Below are positions 1 to 6,811 of a DNA stretch of 7,494 bases, piece after piece. The notes under the pieces are model-generated. The model was not told the origin of the DNA. It did not search any database and worked only from the letters and a program-made list of their open reading frames with translations. The position numbers and the translations under genes are program-made. The stretch's first letter is position 1; each line of letters opens with the position of its first letter. The DNA is from Bacillota bacterium (GTDB lineage Bacteria > Bacillota > Clostridia > Christensenellales > Aristaeellaceae): positions 1 to 7,494 of the forward strand of contig JAGVSV010000111.1 of the NCBI GenBank assembly GCA_019137115.1, written 5' to 3'.

Positions 1-1064
1 AGGCGGTCCAGGCGTTCGGTTTTGAGCGCCTCGGGCACCTGATCGGGCATGTCCGCCGCCCGCGTGTCCTCCTCGGGTGAGAACGCAAACGCACCCAGCC
101 GGTCAAAGCGCATCGCAGTTACAAACGTCATCAGCTGCTCAAAATCGGCTTCGGTCTCCCCAGGGAAGCCCACGATGAACGTGGTGCGGAGCGCAAACCC
201 CCTGGAGCGCGCGTATTTTAGCAGTTCGGCAACCCCGCCAATGTCTCCTCGGCGGTTCATCGCCCGGAGCATTTTGGGGGAGGCGTGCTGCAGCGGCAAG
301 TCCAGATAGCGGCACACGTTGGGGTGGGCGGCCATTTCATCAATCAGCTGCTCATCGGTTTCATCCGGATAGCAGTACAGCAGCCGCAGCCAATCCAGCC
401 CTGGCGTGTTTGCTGCATCGCGGATCAGTTCGGCCAGCGACCCCTGATCGCCGTCCATCCCGTAGCGTGTGGTGTCCTGCGCGATCAAAATCTGCTCCCG
501 CGCGCCGGATTTTGCCAGCGCGCGCATTTCGTCCAGGATTTCCTTTTTCGGGCGCGAAACAAAACCGCCCCGGATCAAGGGGATCGCGCAGTAAGCGCAG
601 CGGTTGTCACAGCCCTCCGCGATGCGGATGTATGCGGAATAGGGGGGCGTAGTCAAAATGCGCCCGCAGCCGGCCAGCGGCGCCCGCCGGGTCGTGTCCA
701 TGCCGCGCTTGCCGTTCAGCGCATCCCGGATCATGCCCGGCAGCTGCTCATAGGCGGAAACGCCGGTCAGCACATCGATCTCCGGCATGTCGCGCGCGAT
801 CTCGTCGCCATAGCGCTGGGACAGGCATCCGGTCACGCACAGCACCTTGCACCTGCCGGTCTGCTTGTGCTGCGCCATTTCCAGGATCGTGCGGATGGAT
901 TCCTCCTTGGCAGGCTCAATGAAGCCGCAGGTGTTGACGATCAGCACGTCGGCTTCTTCAGGGGACTGGGTCAGGGAAAAGCCGTCCTGCACCAGCAGAT
1001 ACAGCATCTGCTCCGTGTCCACACGGTTTTTGGCACACCCCAGGGAAACAACGCCAACGAACAT
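1..1064 (-). CDS. rimO: Ribosomal protein S12 methylthiotransferase RimO, 3' end cut by window edge
   Basis: This radical-SAM enzyme adds a methylthio group to a conserved aspartate of ribosomal protein uS12, using two iron-sulfur clusters. The visible 354 residues start MFVGVVSLGCAKNRVDTEQ. The N-terminal MTTase domain carries cysteines 10, 46 (NTCGF) and 80 (TGC), which bind the auxiliary cluster. The radical-SAM motif GCDNRCAYC gives Cys152, Cys156 and Cys159, followed by IPLIRG. The DTTRYG segment near residue 197 and the SLGCAKNRVD start favour RimO over MiaB or MtaB. About 85 residues with the C-terminal TRAM domain should lie beyond the left edge. The ATG at 1064 is chosen because homology begins there and an AAGGGG ribosome binding site sits 4 nt upstream. 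The gene has its own promoter and a hairpin in the leader, so it is probably transcribed separately from the upstream operon. Family assignment is secure; RimO over a close paralogue is likely. Confidence 0.93.
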   Translation of the reverse strand, partial: MFVGVVSLGCAKNRVDTEQMLYLLVQDGFSLTQSPEEADVLIVNTCGFIEPAKEESIRTILEMAQHKQTGRCKVLCVTGCLSQRYGDEIARDMPEIDVLTGVSAYEQLPGMIRDALNGKRGMDTTRRAPLAGCGRILTTPPYSAYIRIAEGCDNRCAYCAIPLIRGGFVSRPKKEILDEMRALAKSGAREQILIAQDTTRYGMDGDQGSLAELIRDAANTPGLDWLRLLYCYPDETDEQLIDEMAAHPNVCRYLDLPLQHASPKMLRAMNRRGDIGGVAELLKYARSRGFALRTTFIVGFPGETEADFEQLMTFVTAMRFDRLGAFAFSPEEDTRAADMPDQVPEALKTERLDR

Positions 1065-1090
1065 AAAACCCCTTGCCGGGGCAGGGTTTT
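1065..1090 (-). promoter_or_regulatory. Leader hairpin covering the rimO ribosome binding site
   Basis: Directly before the rimO ATG the minus strand reads AAAACCC, TGC, a CCCG loop, GCA, two unpaired bases, then GGGTTTT. Seven outer and three inner base pairs can form. The Shine-Dalgarno-like AAGGGG lies in the 3' arm, so folding would hide it. The four T residues after the stem are too few for a strong intrinsic terminator. The inverted repeat is seen directly; a role in translation control is inference. Confidence 0.5.
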
Positions 1091-1109
1091 TGTTTCTGCC
1101 CACCGCGCG

Positions 1110-1139
1110 ATTATACCATGCGCCGCCCGGCGGAAACAA
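1110..1139 (-). promoter_or_regulatory. Sigma-A type promoter of rimO
   Basis: On the minus strand a TTGTTT -35 element (1139-1134) is followed after 18 nt by a perfect TATAAT -10 element (1115-1110). TGG directly precedes the -10, making it an extended -10. Transcription would start near 1103, giving a leader of about 39 nt that contains the hairpin at 1065-1090. The location in the only sizeable gap before rimO supports it. Confidence 0.75.
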
Positions 1140-1142
1140 CCG

Positions 1143-1153
1143 TTTGCGGCAAA
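1143..1153. repeat. Perfect 11-bp palindrome next to the rimO -35 element
   Basis: TTTGCGGCAAA reads the same on both strands around a central base. It lies 3 nt upstream of the -35 element of the rimO promoter, a usual place for an operator or activator site. It is short, so chance is possible. No regulator can be named. Confidence 0.4.
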
Positions 1154-1156
1154 TAA

Positions 1157-1174
1157 TGCGAATATATGTTCGCA
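1157..1174. repeat. 18-bp inverted repeat between the flavin-reductase gene and rimO promoter
   Basis: TGCGAA and TTCGCA form 6-bp arms around a TATATG centre. On the minus strand the inner part, GAACATATATTC, differs by one base from the GAAC-N4-GTTC core of Gram-positive LexA boxes. It could be an operator. It could also be a weak terminator hairpin for the upstream operon, since TTATTT follows the stem on the minus strand. It lies 8 nt past the stop of the upstream gene. Both roles are inference. Confidence 0.45.
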
Positions 1175-1182
1175 ATGTTGGT

Positions 1183-1803
1183 TCAGCGCTGGTCCGGCGG
1201 GTTTTTGCGCGTTTCGGCGCTGCGGCGAGCCAGCACCTCCGGCCGGGCGACGCTGAAGCCAAAGAACCCCTGCGGCTCATGCAGCGACATGTACATGCCG
1301 TGGCTGTACGCCGCCAGCTTTGCCCTGTCAAAGCGCACCTTGCCGCTTTCGTCCATCAGTTTCTCGGCCACGCCGGTGGACACCACCTCGGCCACAAACA
1401 TCGTGTGGGAGCCCAGGGGAATGGTGCGCTCCACCCGGCAGCCCAGATACGCCGGGCTCTGTCGGATGGCGGGCGCCAGCTTCATCTGGCCGGCGGTTTC
1501 CGCGTCAAACCCGCACAGCGCGAACTTGTCCACATCGCGGCCGGATTTCACCCCGCACAGGTCAGCCCATGGCACCATGTCCTCGCTGACCAGGTTGATC
1601 ACAAACTCGCCGGTTTGGGTCAACAAGCCATACGAATAGCGCTCCTGGCGCACGGAGATGGACACCATGGGCGGCTTGGAGCACACAATGCCCGTCCACG
1701 CCAGCGTGATCAGGTTGGGGCGCTCACCGGCGCGCGCGGTGCTGACCAGGACCACCGGGGTGGGCGCCAGCAGGGTTCCGGGGTTGAGCGGTACAAAGGC
1801 CAT
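1183..1803 (-). CDS. Flavin reductase-like, FMN-binding split-barrel domain protein
   Basis: The 206-residue product belongs to the flavin reductase-like domain family (the DIM6/NTAB type of flavoproteins). Members bind FMN and reduce flavin or act as small redox flavoproteins; the substrate here is unknown. Family features run in order: TPVVLVSTA near residue 15, PNLITLAWTGIVCSKPPMVS at 29-48 (the typical FMN-binding strand-loop), GEFVINL at 65-71, CGVKSGRDVDKF at 83-94, and LGSHTMFVAEV at 130-140. No signal peptide or membrane segment is seen, so the protein is cytoplasmic. An in-frame ATG at 1842 would add 13 residues without family similarity. The ATG at 1803 is preferred because GTGAGGAATGT precedes it and homology starts at MAFVPLNPG. 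This ribosome binding site overlaps the TGA of the upstream binding-protein gene, so the two are probably translationally coupled. Confidence 0.9.
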   Translation of the reverse strand: MAFVPLNPGTLLAPTPVVLVSTARAGERPNLITLAWTGIVCSKPPMVSISVRQERYSYGLLTQTGEFVINLVSEDMVPWADLCGVKSGRDVDKFALCGFDAETAGQMKLAPAIRQSPAYLGCRVERTIPLGSHTMFVAEVVSTGVAEKLMDESGKVRFDRAKLAAYSHGMYMSLHEPQGFFGFSVARPEVLARRSAETRKNPPDQR

Positions 1804-1810
1804 ACATTCC

Positions 1811-3403
1811 TCACTCTCTTGCGCTTCGCCTGCTCTCCGCAACGCCGCGGAGCACCTCCGGCTCGCGCATGTCTCGCGCGTTGGTGAACATCTTCCGGGT
1901 TAATACCGCACCGGAGCGGTAGTACAGGCTCATGAACGGGCAATCCTCAAAAAACCGGCTCTGGATCTGGTACAGAAGCATCTGATACTCTTCACGGCTT
2001 TGCGCGGCGCGCAGGCGGGTGAACAGGTCGTCCATCTCAGCAGACTGGTAGCGCGCATAGTTGGCGGTGTTGCCGCGCATCAGCAAAAAGCCCGGGTCGG
2101 GCGCCACGTCCATCTGGAACGCCGCCAGGCACAGGTCAAAGCTTCCCGCCTTCATGGCGTCCCTGGCTTCGGTAAAGCTCATCGCGCGCACGTTGGCCTG
2201 TATGCCCACGTCAGACAGCATCCCAGCAATCTGATGCGCGGTGCTCAGGCGCACGCTGTTCTCCTGCTCCTCATACACAAAGAACCGGAGCACCAGATTG
2301 CGCTTCTTGCCGTCGATCATCTTTTCGCGGATCGTGTCCTCGTCATCGCCGTCGATCCACCCGGCCGCGTCCAGCATTTCGCGGGCCAGTTCCGGGTTGT
2401 ACTCGTGGTGTCCGGCGTTGTCGTTGTACATCCAGGAGCCCACGGGCATCAGCGTGTCCGTGCGCGCCGCCATGTCCATGTAGGTGGTGGAAGTTATGGC
2501 GTTTAGGTTGATCGCGTGGCGGATGGCTTTGCGCACCAGCACGTCGGACAGCTCCACCGCGCGGTTGTTCATCATCAGCGTTTCTAGCTGGCGCGTGCGG
2601 AACGTCAGGTTGAAGCTGTTCATGCCGCTGCGGTACTGCGCTGCGGTCAGCGAACGGGTCAGGATGGCGTCCACGCGGCTGTACTCATAGCTGGACACCA
2701 GGTCGCGGTTGGCCACGTGGAAGATGGTCATGATCTGCCCCACGGTGACCGACCCGTTCCACCAAACCGGATTGGCGCTCAGCAGCATATAGTCCTTGGG
2801 CACAAAGGCGTCCGCCATGTAAGGGCCGGTGCCCGGCGGGTTGTCCGCCTGCACCTGCGCCTGGGGCAGCACCGGGAATGTCATCGCGTACAGGAACGCG
2901 TAGTTGGGGCGCGACGTGCGCACCACGACGGTCAGGTTGTCGTTGGACTGGATGTCACTGATAAAGTACCGTAGCGAAGCGTACGGGCCCTTGTTGGCAA
3001 CCGAAGTATCTTCCACAAGCCGCAGGATTTCGTGCGCGCTGGCGACCACATCACCGGCGGTCAACGGCGTGCCGTCATGGAACGTCAGCCCTTCGCGCAG
3101 GTAAAAATACCAGGTGCGCCCGTCCGAGGACGTCTCCCAGCGTTCCGCCAGGCAGGGCTTTGGGTTGTAGTCATCATCAATCTGCACCAGCCCCTCGTAC
3201 ATCAGCGCGGTCAGGGACATAAACTCCCGCTCGGTGGAGGTAAATGGATTTAACCGCTGGGTGGTGACCGATGTCATGCCCAGCAGCAGGGAATCCTCCG
3301 GGTTGGTGGCAAGCGCCGTGACCGGCAGCAGCGCAAGCACCGCCAGCAGCAGGAAAAGGCGCTTAACGCGCGGCATCATACGCATAATACAGGGCATAGG
3401 CAT
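1811..3403 (-). CDS. Family 5 extracellular solute-binding protein (oligopeptide type)
   Basis: This 530-residue protein resembles the substrate-binding components of peptide/nickel ABC transporters (SBP_bac_5, OppA/DppA type). A hydrophobic signal segment RLFLLLAVLALLPVTALA lies at 15-32, with likely cleavage after Ala32. The family signature GLTFHDGTPLTAGDV covers 105-119, after LAERWETSSDGRTW. Further family marks are GTGPY (191-195), VRKAIRHAIN (290-299) and YNPELAREMLDAAGW (335-349). No cysteine follows the signal, so it lacks the lipobox usual for Gram-positive binding proteins. No permease or ATPase gene is adjacent. The ATG at 3403 has AAGG 6 nt upstream and gives a 41-nt overlap with the transglycosylase gene. 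ATGs at 3379 or 3376 would give a shorter, more usual signal peptide but lack a clear ribosome binding site. Family is secure; the ligand is unknown. Confidence 0.92.
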   Translation of the reverse strand: MPMPCIMRMMPRVKRLFLLLAVLALLPVTALATNPEDSLLLGMTSVTTQRLNPFTSTEREFMSLTALMYEGLVQIDDDYNPKPCLAERWETSSDGRTWYFYLREGLTFHDGTPLTAGDVVASAHEILRLVEDTSVANKGPYASLRYFISDIQSNDNLTVVVRTSRPNYAFLYAMTFPVLPQAQVQADNPPGTGPYMADAFVPKDYMLLSANPVWWNGSVTVGQIMTIFHVANRDLVSSYEYSRVDAILTRSLTAAQYRSGMNSFNLTFRTRQLETLMMNNRAVELSDVLVRKAIRHAINLNAITSTTYMDMAARTDTLMPVGSWMYNDNAGHHEYNPELAREMLDAAGWIDGDDEDTIREKMIDGKKRNLVLRFFVYEEQENSVRLSTAHQIAGMLSDVGIQANVRAMSFTEARDAMKAGSFDLCLAAFQMDVAPDPGFLLMRGNTANYARYQSAEMDDLFTRLRAAQSREEYQMLLYQIQSRFFEDCPFMSLYYRSGAVLTRKMFTNARDMREPEVLRGVAESRRSARE

Positions 3404-4181
3404 TCATCACCTTCGTCACATAGTCCATGGTATCAGCCATCGGGATTTGCTCCAGGCTGATCGTTTTCTGGTCCTGAGCCAACCGCATCGCCCACAGCTT
3501 CACATTGGAGGCGCCCGCGTGGTACGCTGACGCGATCATCACCGGATTGCCGTTGAACTGGCTGCTCAGCTGCGACAGGTACCAGGTACCGAACCGGATG
3601 TTCACGTCCGGGTCAGTCAAGTGGGCGTATTCATACTCCGAAAAGCCCAGACGGTTGGCGATGTCCTTTCCGGTGCCCTCCATGATCTGCATCAGGCCGC
3701 GCGCCCCCACGCTGCTCTCGGCATACGGATCATAGTGGCTTTCCCGGGCGATCACTGCGGAAACAAATGAGGGGTTTACCTCGTACTCCGCCGCGTATTT
3801 GCGGATCAGGTCATACACGCCGGACGTCCGCCGCATGCTGACATAGTAACCGACCAGGCGCTCGTATTCCGCCTTGTCCGCCGCGCGCTGGGCCAATATG
3901 GCGTCGATTTTGGATTGCGCCTGCGCGCCGGTTGACAGCAGGATGGCCAGCGCTACCAGCAATGCCACCGGCAGGATCAGGTACGGAAGGACGCGCGTCA
4001 GCGCAGGCTTGCCCGCGGTTTTGCGCGCGGCTGCGCGGGCGTTGTGCCGCGCGGCGTCCTGCGGGGCGAGGGTCGCCTGATGCTGCGGCAAGGGCGCACG
4101 CACACGCCGCGGAAGCGATGCCGCCCGCGATACATCCTGAGGCTGGTGCCTGTCCGCGCGGCGGTTGCGGCCGTCAGACAT
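3363..4181 (-). CDS. Membrane-anchored lytic transglycosylase, SLT domain
   Basis: The 272-residue protein should cleave the MurNAc-GlcNAc bond of peptidoglycan with formation of a 1,6-anhydro end. Residues 1-60 form a basic, low-complexity cytoplasmic tail rich in Arg, Ala and Gln. One membrane helix spans about 64-82 (VLPYLILPVALLVALAILL). The catalytic domain follows outside the cell: VIARESHYDP places the catalytic Glu at 147, then GARGLMQIM at 159-167, then AYHAG at 219-223, where the family usually has AYNAG. Spacing and size fit small Slt/MltE-like enzymes of Clostridia. An in-frame ATG at 4265 is rejected because the extra 28 residues lie inside coaE. The ATG at 4181 has GGAAAGG 7 nt upstream and overlaps the coaE end by 8 nt, suggesting coupling. 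polA-coaE-transglycosylase order is familiar from Clostridia. Activity is likely but rests on motifs. Confidence 0.93.
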   Translation of the reverse strand: MSDGRNRRADRHQPQDVSRAASLPRRVRAPLPQHQATLAPQDAARHNARAAARKTAGKPALTRVLPYLILPVALLVALAILLSTGAQAQSKIDAILAQRAADKAEYERLVGYYVSMRRTSGVYDLIRKYAAEYEVNPSFVSAVIARESHYDPYAESSVGARGLMQIMEGTGKDIANRLGFSEYEYAHLTDPDVNIRFGTWYLSQLSSQFNGNPVMIASAYHAGASNVKLWAMRLAQDQKTISLEQIPMADTMDYVTKVMNAYALYYAYDAAR

Positions 4182-4785
4182 GCGCAAGCCTTTCCAGCAG
4201 CGCCTGGTAGAGGGCGACCACCTGGCGCGCGCTTTCGTCCTCGGACACATCGGTGCGGATGACATGGGTGGCGCGGCGCGCCTTTTCGATGCCAGACAGC
4301 TGGCTTTTCAGCCGCTCTCGCGCCGCGCGCACCGTCAGGCCATCCCGTTTCCGGAGGCGCGATATTTGCACATGCTGCGGCACGTACGCGCACCACACTT
4401 CGTCGCACTGCGCGTCATAGCCTGTTTCATACAGCAGCGGCACTTCCAGCACCACGATGGGCGACGTCACCTGTTCGCGCAGGCGCGCCATTTCGGCAAA
4501 AATCATCGGGTGCAGGATGTTGTTGAGCGCAGCGCGTTTTTCCGCGTCGCCAAAGATGACATCCGCCAGCGCTTTCCGGTTCAGTTCCCCGCCCGAAAAC
4601 ACCGCGTCGCCAAACGTTCTGCGGATCATCGGAAGCGCCGCGCCGCCTTTGGCAGTGAGCGCGCGGGAAATGCTGTCCGCGTCTATGACCACCGCGCGCG
4701 CGGCGCGCAGCGCGCCTGCCAGATGGGATTTGCCCGTGGCAATGCTGCCGGTTAACCCAATCACGTAGGGTTTATTTGGTTTCAT
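4174..4785 (-). CDS. coaE: Dephospho-CoA kinase
   Basis: This enzyme performs the last step of coenzyme A synthesis, ATP-dependent phosphorylation of the 3'-hydroxyl of dephospho-CoA, in the cytoplasm. The 203-residue product has the normal family length. It begins MKPNKPYVIGLTGSIATGKS, where residues 13-20 (GSIATGKS) form the P-loop. The DADSISRAL segment at 35-43 matches the family DAD-x3-R motif. VLEVPLLYE at 112-120 and the lid-region basic stretch SRLRKRDGLT (142-151) are also typical, and SQLSGIEKARRATHVI near 161-176 corresponds to the C-terminal family motif. An ATG at 4812 would add nine residues inside polA; the ATG at 4785 is preferred because GGAG lies 5 nt upstream and homology starts there. 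It overlaps polA by 14 nt and the transglycosylase gene by 8 nt, so translation is probably coupled on both sides. Confidence 0.97.
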   Translation of the reverse strand: MKPNKPYVIGLTGSIATGKSHLAGALRAARAVVIDADSISRALTAKGGAALPMIRRTFGDAVFSGGELNRKALADVIFGDAEKRAALNNILHPMIFAEMARLREQVTSPIVVLEVPLLYETGYDAQCDEVWCAYVPQHVQISRLRKRDGLTVRAARERLKSQLSGIEKARRATHVIRTDVSEDESARQVVALYQALLERLAHV

Positions 4786-6811
4786 ACCAGCTCCGGCCGA
4801 TGCGCACATCACTGATCAGCGGCACGCACAACGTGATCACGTTTTCCATGCAGGATTGCAGCAGTTTTGCCACCTGGTCCGCCGTATCCTCGGGCGCTTC
4901 CACCAGCAGTTCGTCATGCACCTGCAGGATCAGCCGCGCGCCGGTGCCGCTTTGCTTGAGCTCCTTGTGCGCGCGCACCATCGCGGCTTTGATGATATCG
5001 GCGGCCGTGCCCTGGATCGGGGTGTTCATGGCGGCACGCTCGCCAAAGTTGCGCACCTGGGCGTTGGGGGACTTGAGCTCCGCCAGGCGTCGCCGCCTGC
5101 CGTACAGCGTGGCGGCATAGCCATTGGCATAGCCGTCGCGCACCGCCTTGTCCATATATTCCTTGACGCCGGGATAGTGGGCGAAATACCGGGCGATGAA
5201 ATCCTTGGCCTCGTTGCGGGTGATGCCCACATTGCGCGCCAGGCCAAAATCGCTGATGCCATAGACAATGCCAAAGTTGACCGCCTTGGCCGCCGACCGC
5301 ATCTGCCCGGTGACCTGGTCCATCGCAATGCCGGCCACCTCAGCGGCGGTGCGGGCGTGGATGTCCTGCCCTTTGTTGAACGCGTCGCACATCGCTTCAT
5401 CCTGGCTCATATGCGCCAGCACGCGCAGCTCAATCTGGGAATAGTCCGCGTCCACCAGCACATGCCCCGGGGACGACACGAACGCGCGCCGTATGTCCCG
5501 GCCAATGTCAGTGCGCACGGGGATGTTCTGCAAATTGGGCTCGTTGGACGAAATGCGCCCGGTGGCGGTGCCCGCCTGGTCAAACGTGGTGTGGATGCGC
5601 CCGTCGCTGTCCACCTTGCGCAGCATGGGGTCGATGTATGTGCTGTTCAATTTCGCGTACTGCCGGTAGGAGAGGATCAGCGGCACCACCGGATGCAGCG
5701 CCCGGATGGACTCCAGCGTGTCCGCGTCGGTGCTGTAGCCGGATTTGGTCTTGCGGCGGAAGGGAAGCCCCAGATCCTCAAAGAGCACCTTGCCCAGCTG
5801 CTGCGGGCTGTTGACGTTAAAATCCCCGACCCCGCTTTCCCTGTAGATGCTGCCCTGCAGCTGCGCAGTTTGCTCGGAGAACACCTGGCCCAGCTCCACC
5901 AGCACCTGCTTGTCCACCGGGAACCCCACGACTTCCATGTCATACAGCACGTTGACCAGCGGCAGCTCGATATCGTTGTAGAGATCGGTCATACCCTCGT
6001 CCTGGAGCTGCTGGGTCTGCGCGCGGCGGAGGTCGGAAACCCCGCAGGCGTCCGGCGCTGCAAACTGTTGCAGGGCAAAACTTTTTTCCTGCGGGTTGTG
6101 CAGGTAGGCGGCGATCAGCGTGTCCCACGCAAGCGGGGGAATGGGCGCGCCGGCGTTGCGCATGCGGTGGAACATCGCTTTCGCGTCATGCGCGGCGATG
6201 CCCTTTTGGTCGGATGCCTTAGCCGCCGCGTGGAGCGCTTCCTCCATGGTCAGCGGGCCGGCCGTGCTTAACATGTCCAGCTGCTGGGGCGTGGTGGTGA
6301 TCTGCATGCGTCGGCCGTCATCCCGCGCCAGCGACAGGTCTGCGCCCGATACATGGATGGCCAGGTCAACCGCGCCCTTCGCGAACTCCGTCACGTCCTG
6401 CGCATTCTCCGGCGTCTCCCAAGCCTGCCAGCTTTCCTGCGCGGGCTGTTCCTGGGTTTCGACTGGCCCGTGGGCACGGGCGATGTGGCGCACCCGCTCG
6501 CTGGCGGTGTTGAGTCCATATTTTTTGAGGGTAGGAAGCCCATCCGTCAGCCGGGTTAAGCGCCAGTCTGCCAGCGAATAGTCAACCGGCACGTTCTGGT
6601 CGATGACTGCCAACGCGCGGGAATGAACAGCCTGCTCCTTGTTGTCGCGCAGGCGTTCGCCCAGTTTGCCTTTGATGTGATCGGCGTTGTCCAGCACGCT
6701 TTCCAGCGTGCCGTATTCGTTCAGAAGTTTGACAGCCGTCTTGTCGCCCACGCCGGGCACGCCGGGGATGTTGTCGCTGGCGTCGCCCATCAGCCCTTTC
6801 CAGTCCGGCAC
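4772..6811 (-). CDS. polA: DNA polymerase I, C-terminal part (end of 5'-nuclease, degenerate 3'-5' exonuclease, polymerase)
   Basis: This is the larger piece of a split polA. DNA polymerase I fills gaps in repair and replaces RNA primers. Numbering from the GTG at 6811 (679 codons): MGDASDNIPG at 8-17 and GVGDKTAVKLL at 20-30 are the helix-hairpin-helix end of the 5'-nuclease. Residues about 140-260 correspond to the 3'-5' exonuclease domain but lack its metal-binding acidic residues. The polymerase domain has GRISSNEPNLQNIPVRT (418-434), motif A DADYSQIELR (454-463), motif B from RSAAKAVNFG with YG at 517-518, and motif C QVHDELL (630-636). All look active. The frame is open upstream to about 6856 and encodes TPEQVKENYGITPEQ, normal PolA sequence, so 6811 is only the first possible start codon in this frame. 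Another candidate is the ATG at 6790. With the upstream piece the protein would be near 850 residues, normal for the family. Confidence 0.95.
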   Translation of the reverse strand: MPDWKGLMGDASDNIPGVPGVGDKTAVKLLNEYGTLESVLDNADHIKGKLGERLRDNKEQAVHSRALAVIDQNVPVDYSLADWRLTRLTDGLPTLKKYGLNTASERVRHIARAHGPVETQEQPAQESWQAWETPENAQDVTEFAKGAVDLAIHVSGADLSLARDDGRRMQITTTPQQLDMLSTAGPLTMEEALHAAAKASDQKGIAAHDAKAMFHRMRNAGAPIPPLAWDTLIAAYLHNPQEKSFALQQFAAPDACGVSDLRRAQTQQLQDEGMTDLYNDIELPLVNVLYDMEVVGFPVDKQVLVELGQVFSEQTAQLQGSIYRESGVGDFNVNSPQQLGKVLFEDLGLPFRRKTKSGYSTDADTLESIRALHPVVPLILSYRQYAKLNSTYIDPMLRKVDSDGRIHTTFDQAGTATGRISSNEPNLQNIPVRTDIGRDIRRAFVSSPGHVLVDADYSQIELRVLAHMSQDEAMCDAFNKGQDIHARTAAEVAGIAMDQVTGQMRSAAKAVNFGIVYGISDFGLARNVGITRNEAKDFIARYFAHYPGVKEYMDKAVRDGYANGYAATLYGRRRRLAELKSPNAQVRNFGERAAMNTPIQGTAADIIKAAMVRAHKELKQSGTGARLILQVHDELLVEAPEDTADQVAKLLQSCMENVITLCVPLISDVRIGRSWYETK

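Noticed and set aside
1065..1095. Rho-independent terminator on the plus strand (stem followed by TTTTTGTTT)
   Set aside because: No plus-strand gene exists upstream to be terminated. Overlap with the rimO leader and ribosome binding site makes a minus-strand role more likely.
285..1887. Long plus-strand open frames (285-1256 and 847-1887)
   Set aside because: They are antisense to rimO and the flavin-reductase gene, run across the intergenic promoter region and have compositions typical of shadow frames. No ribosome binding site supports them.
2000..2506. Plus-strand frame opposite the solute-binding protein gene
   Set aside because: It is antisense to a conserved coding sequence and shows no recognisable domain.
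4856..6271. 471-codon plus-strand open frame opposite polA
   Set aside because: It lies antisense to well-conserved polymerase domains, has no family-like motifs and is His/Arg/Gly/Val-rich as expected from the reverse of a high-GC gene.
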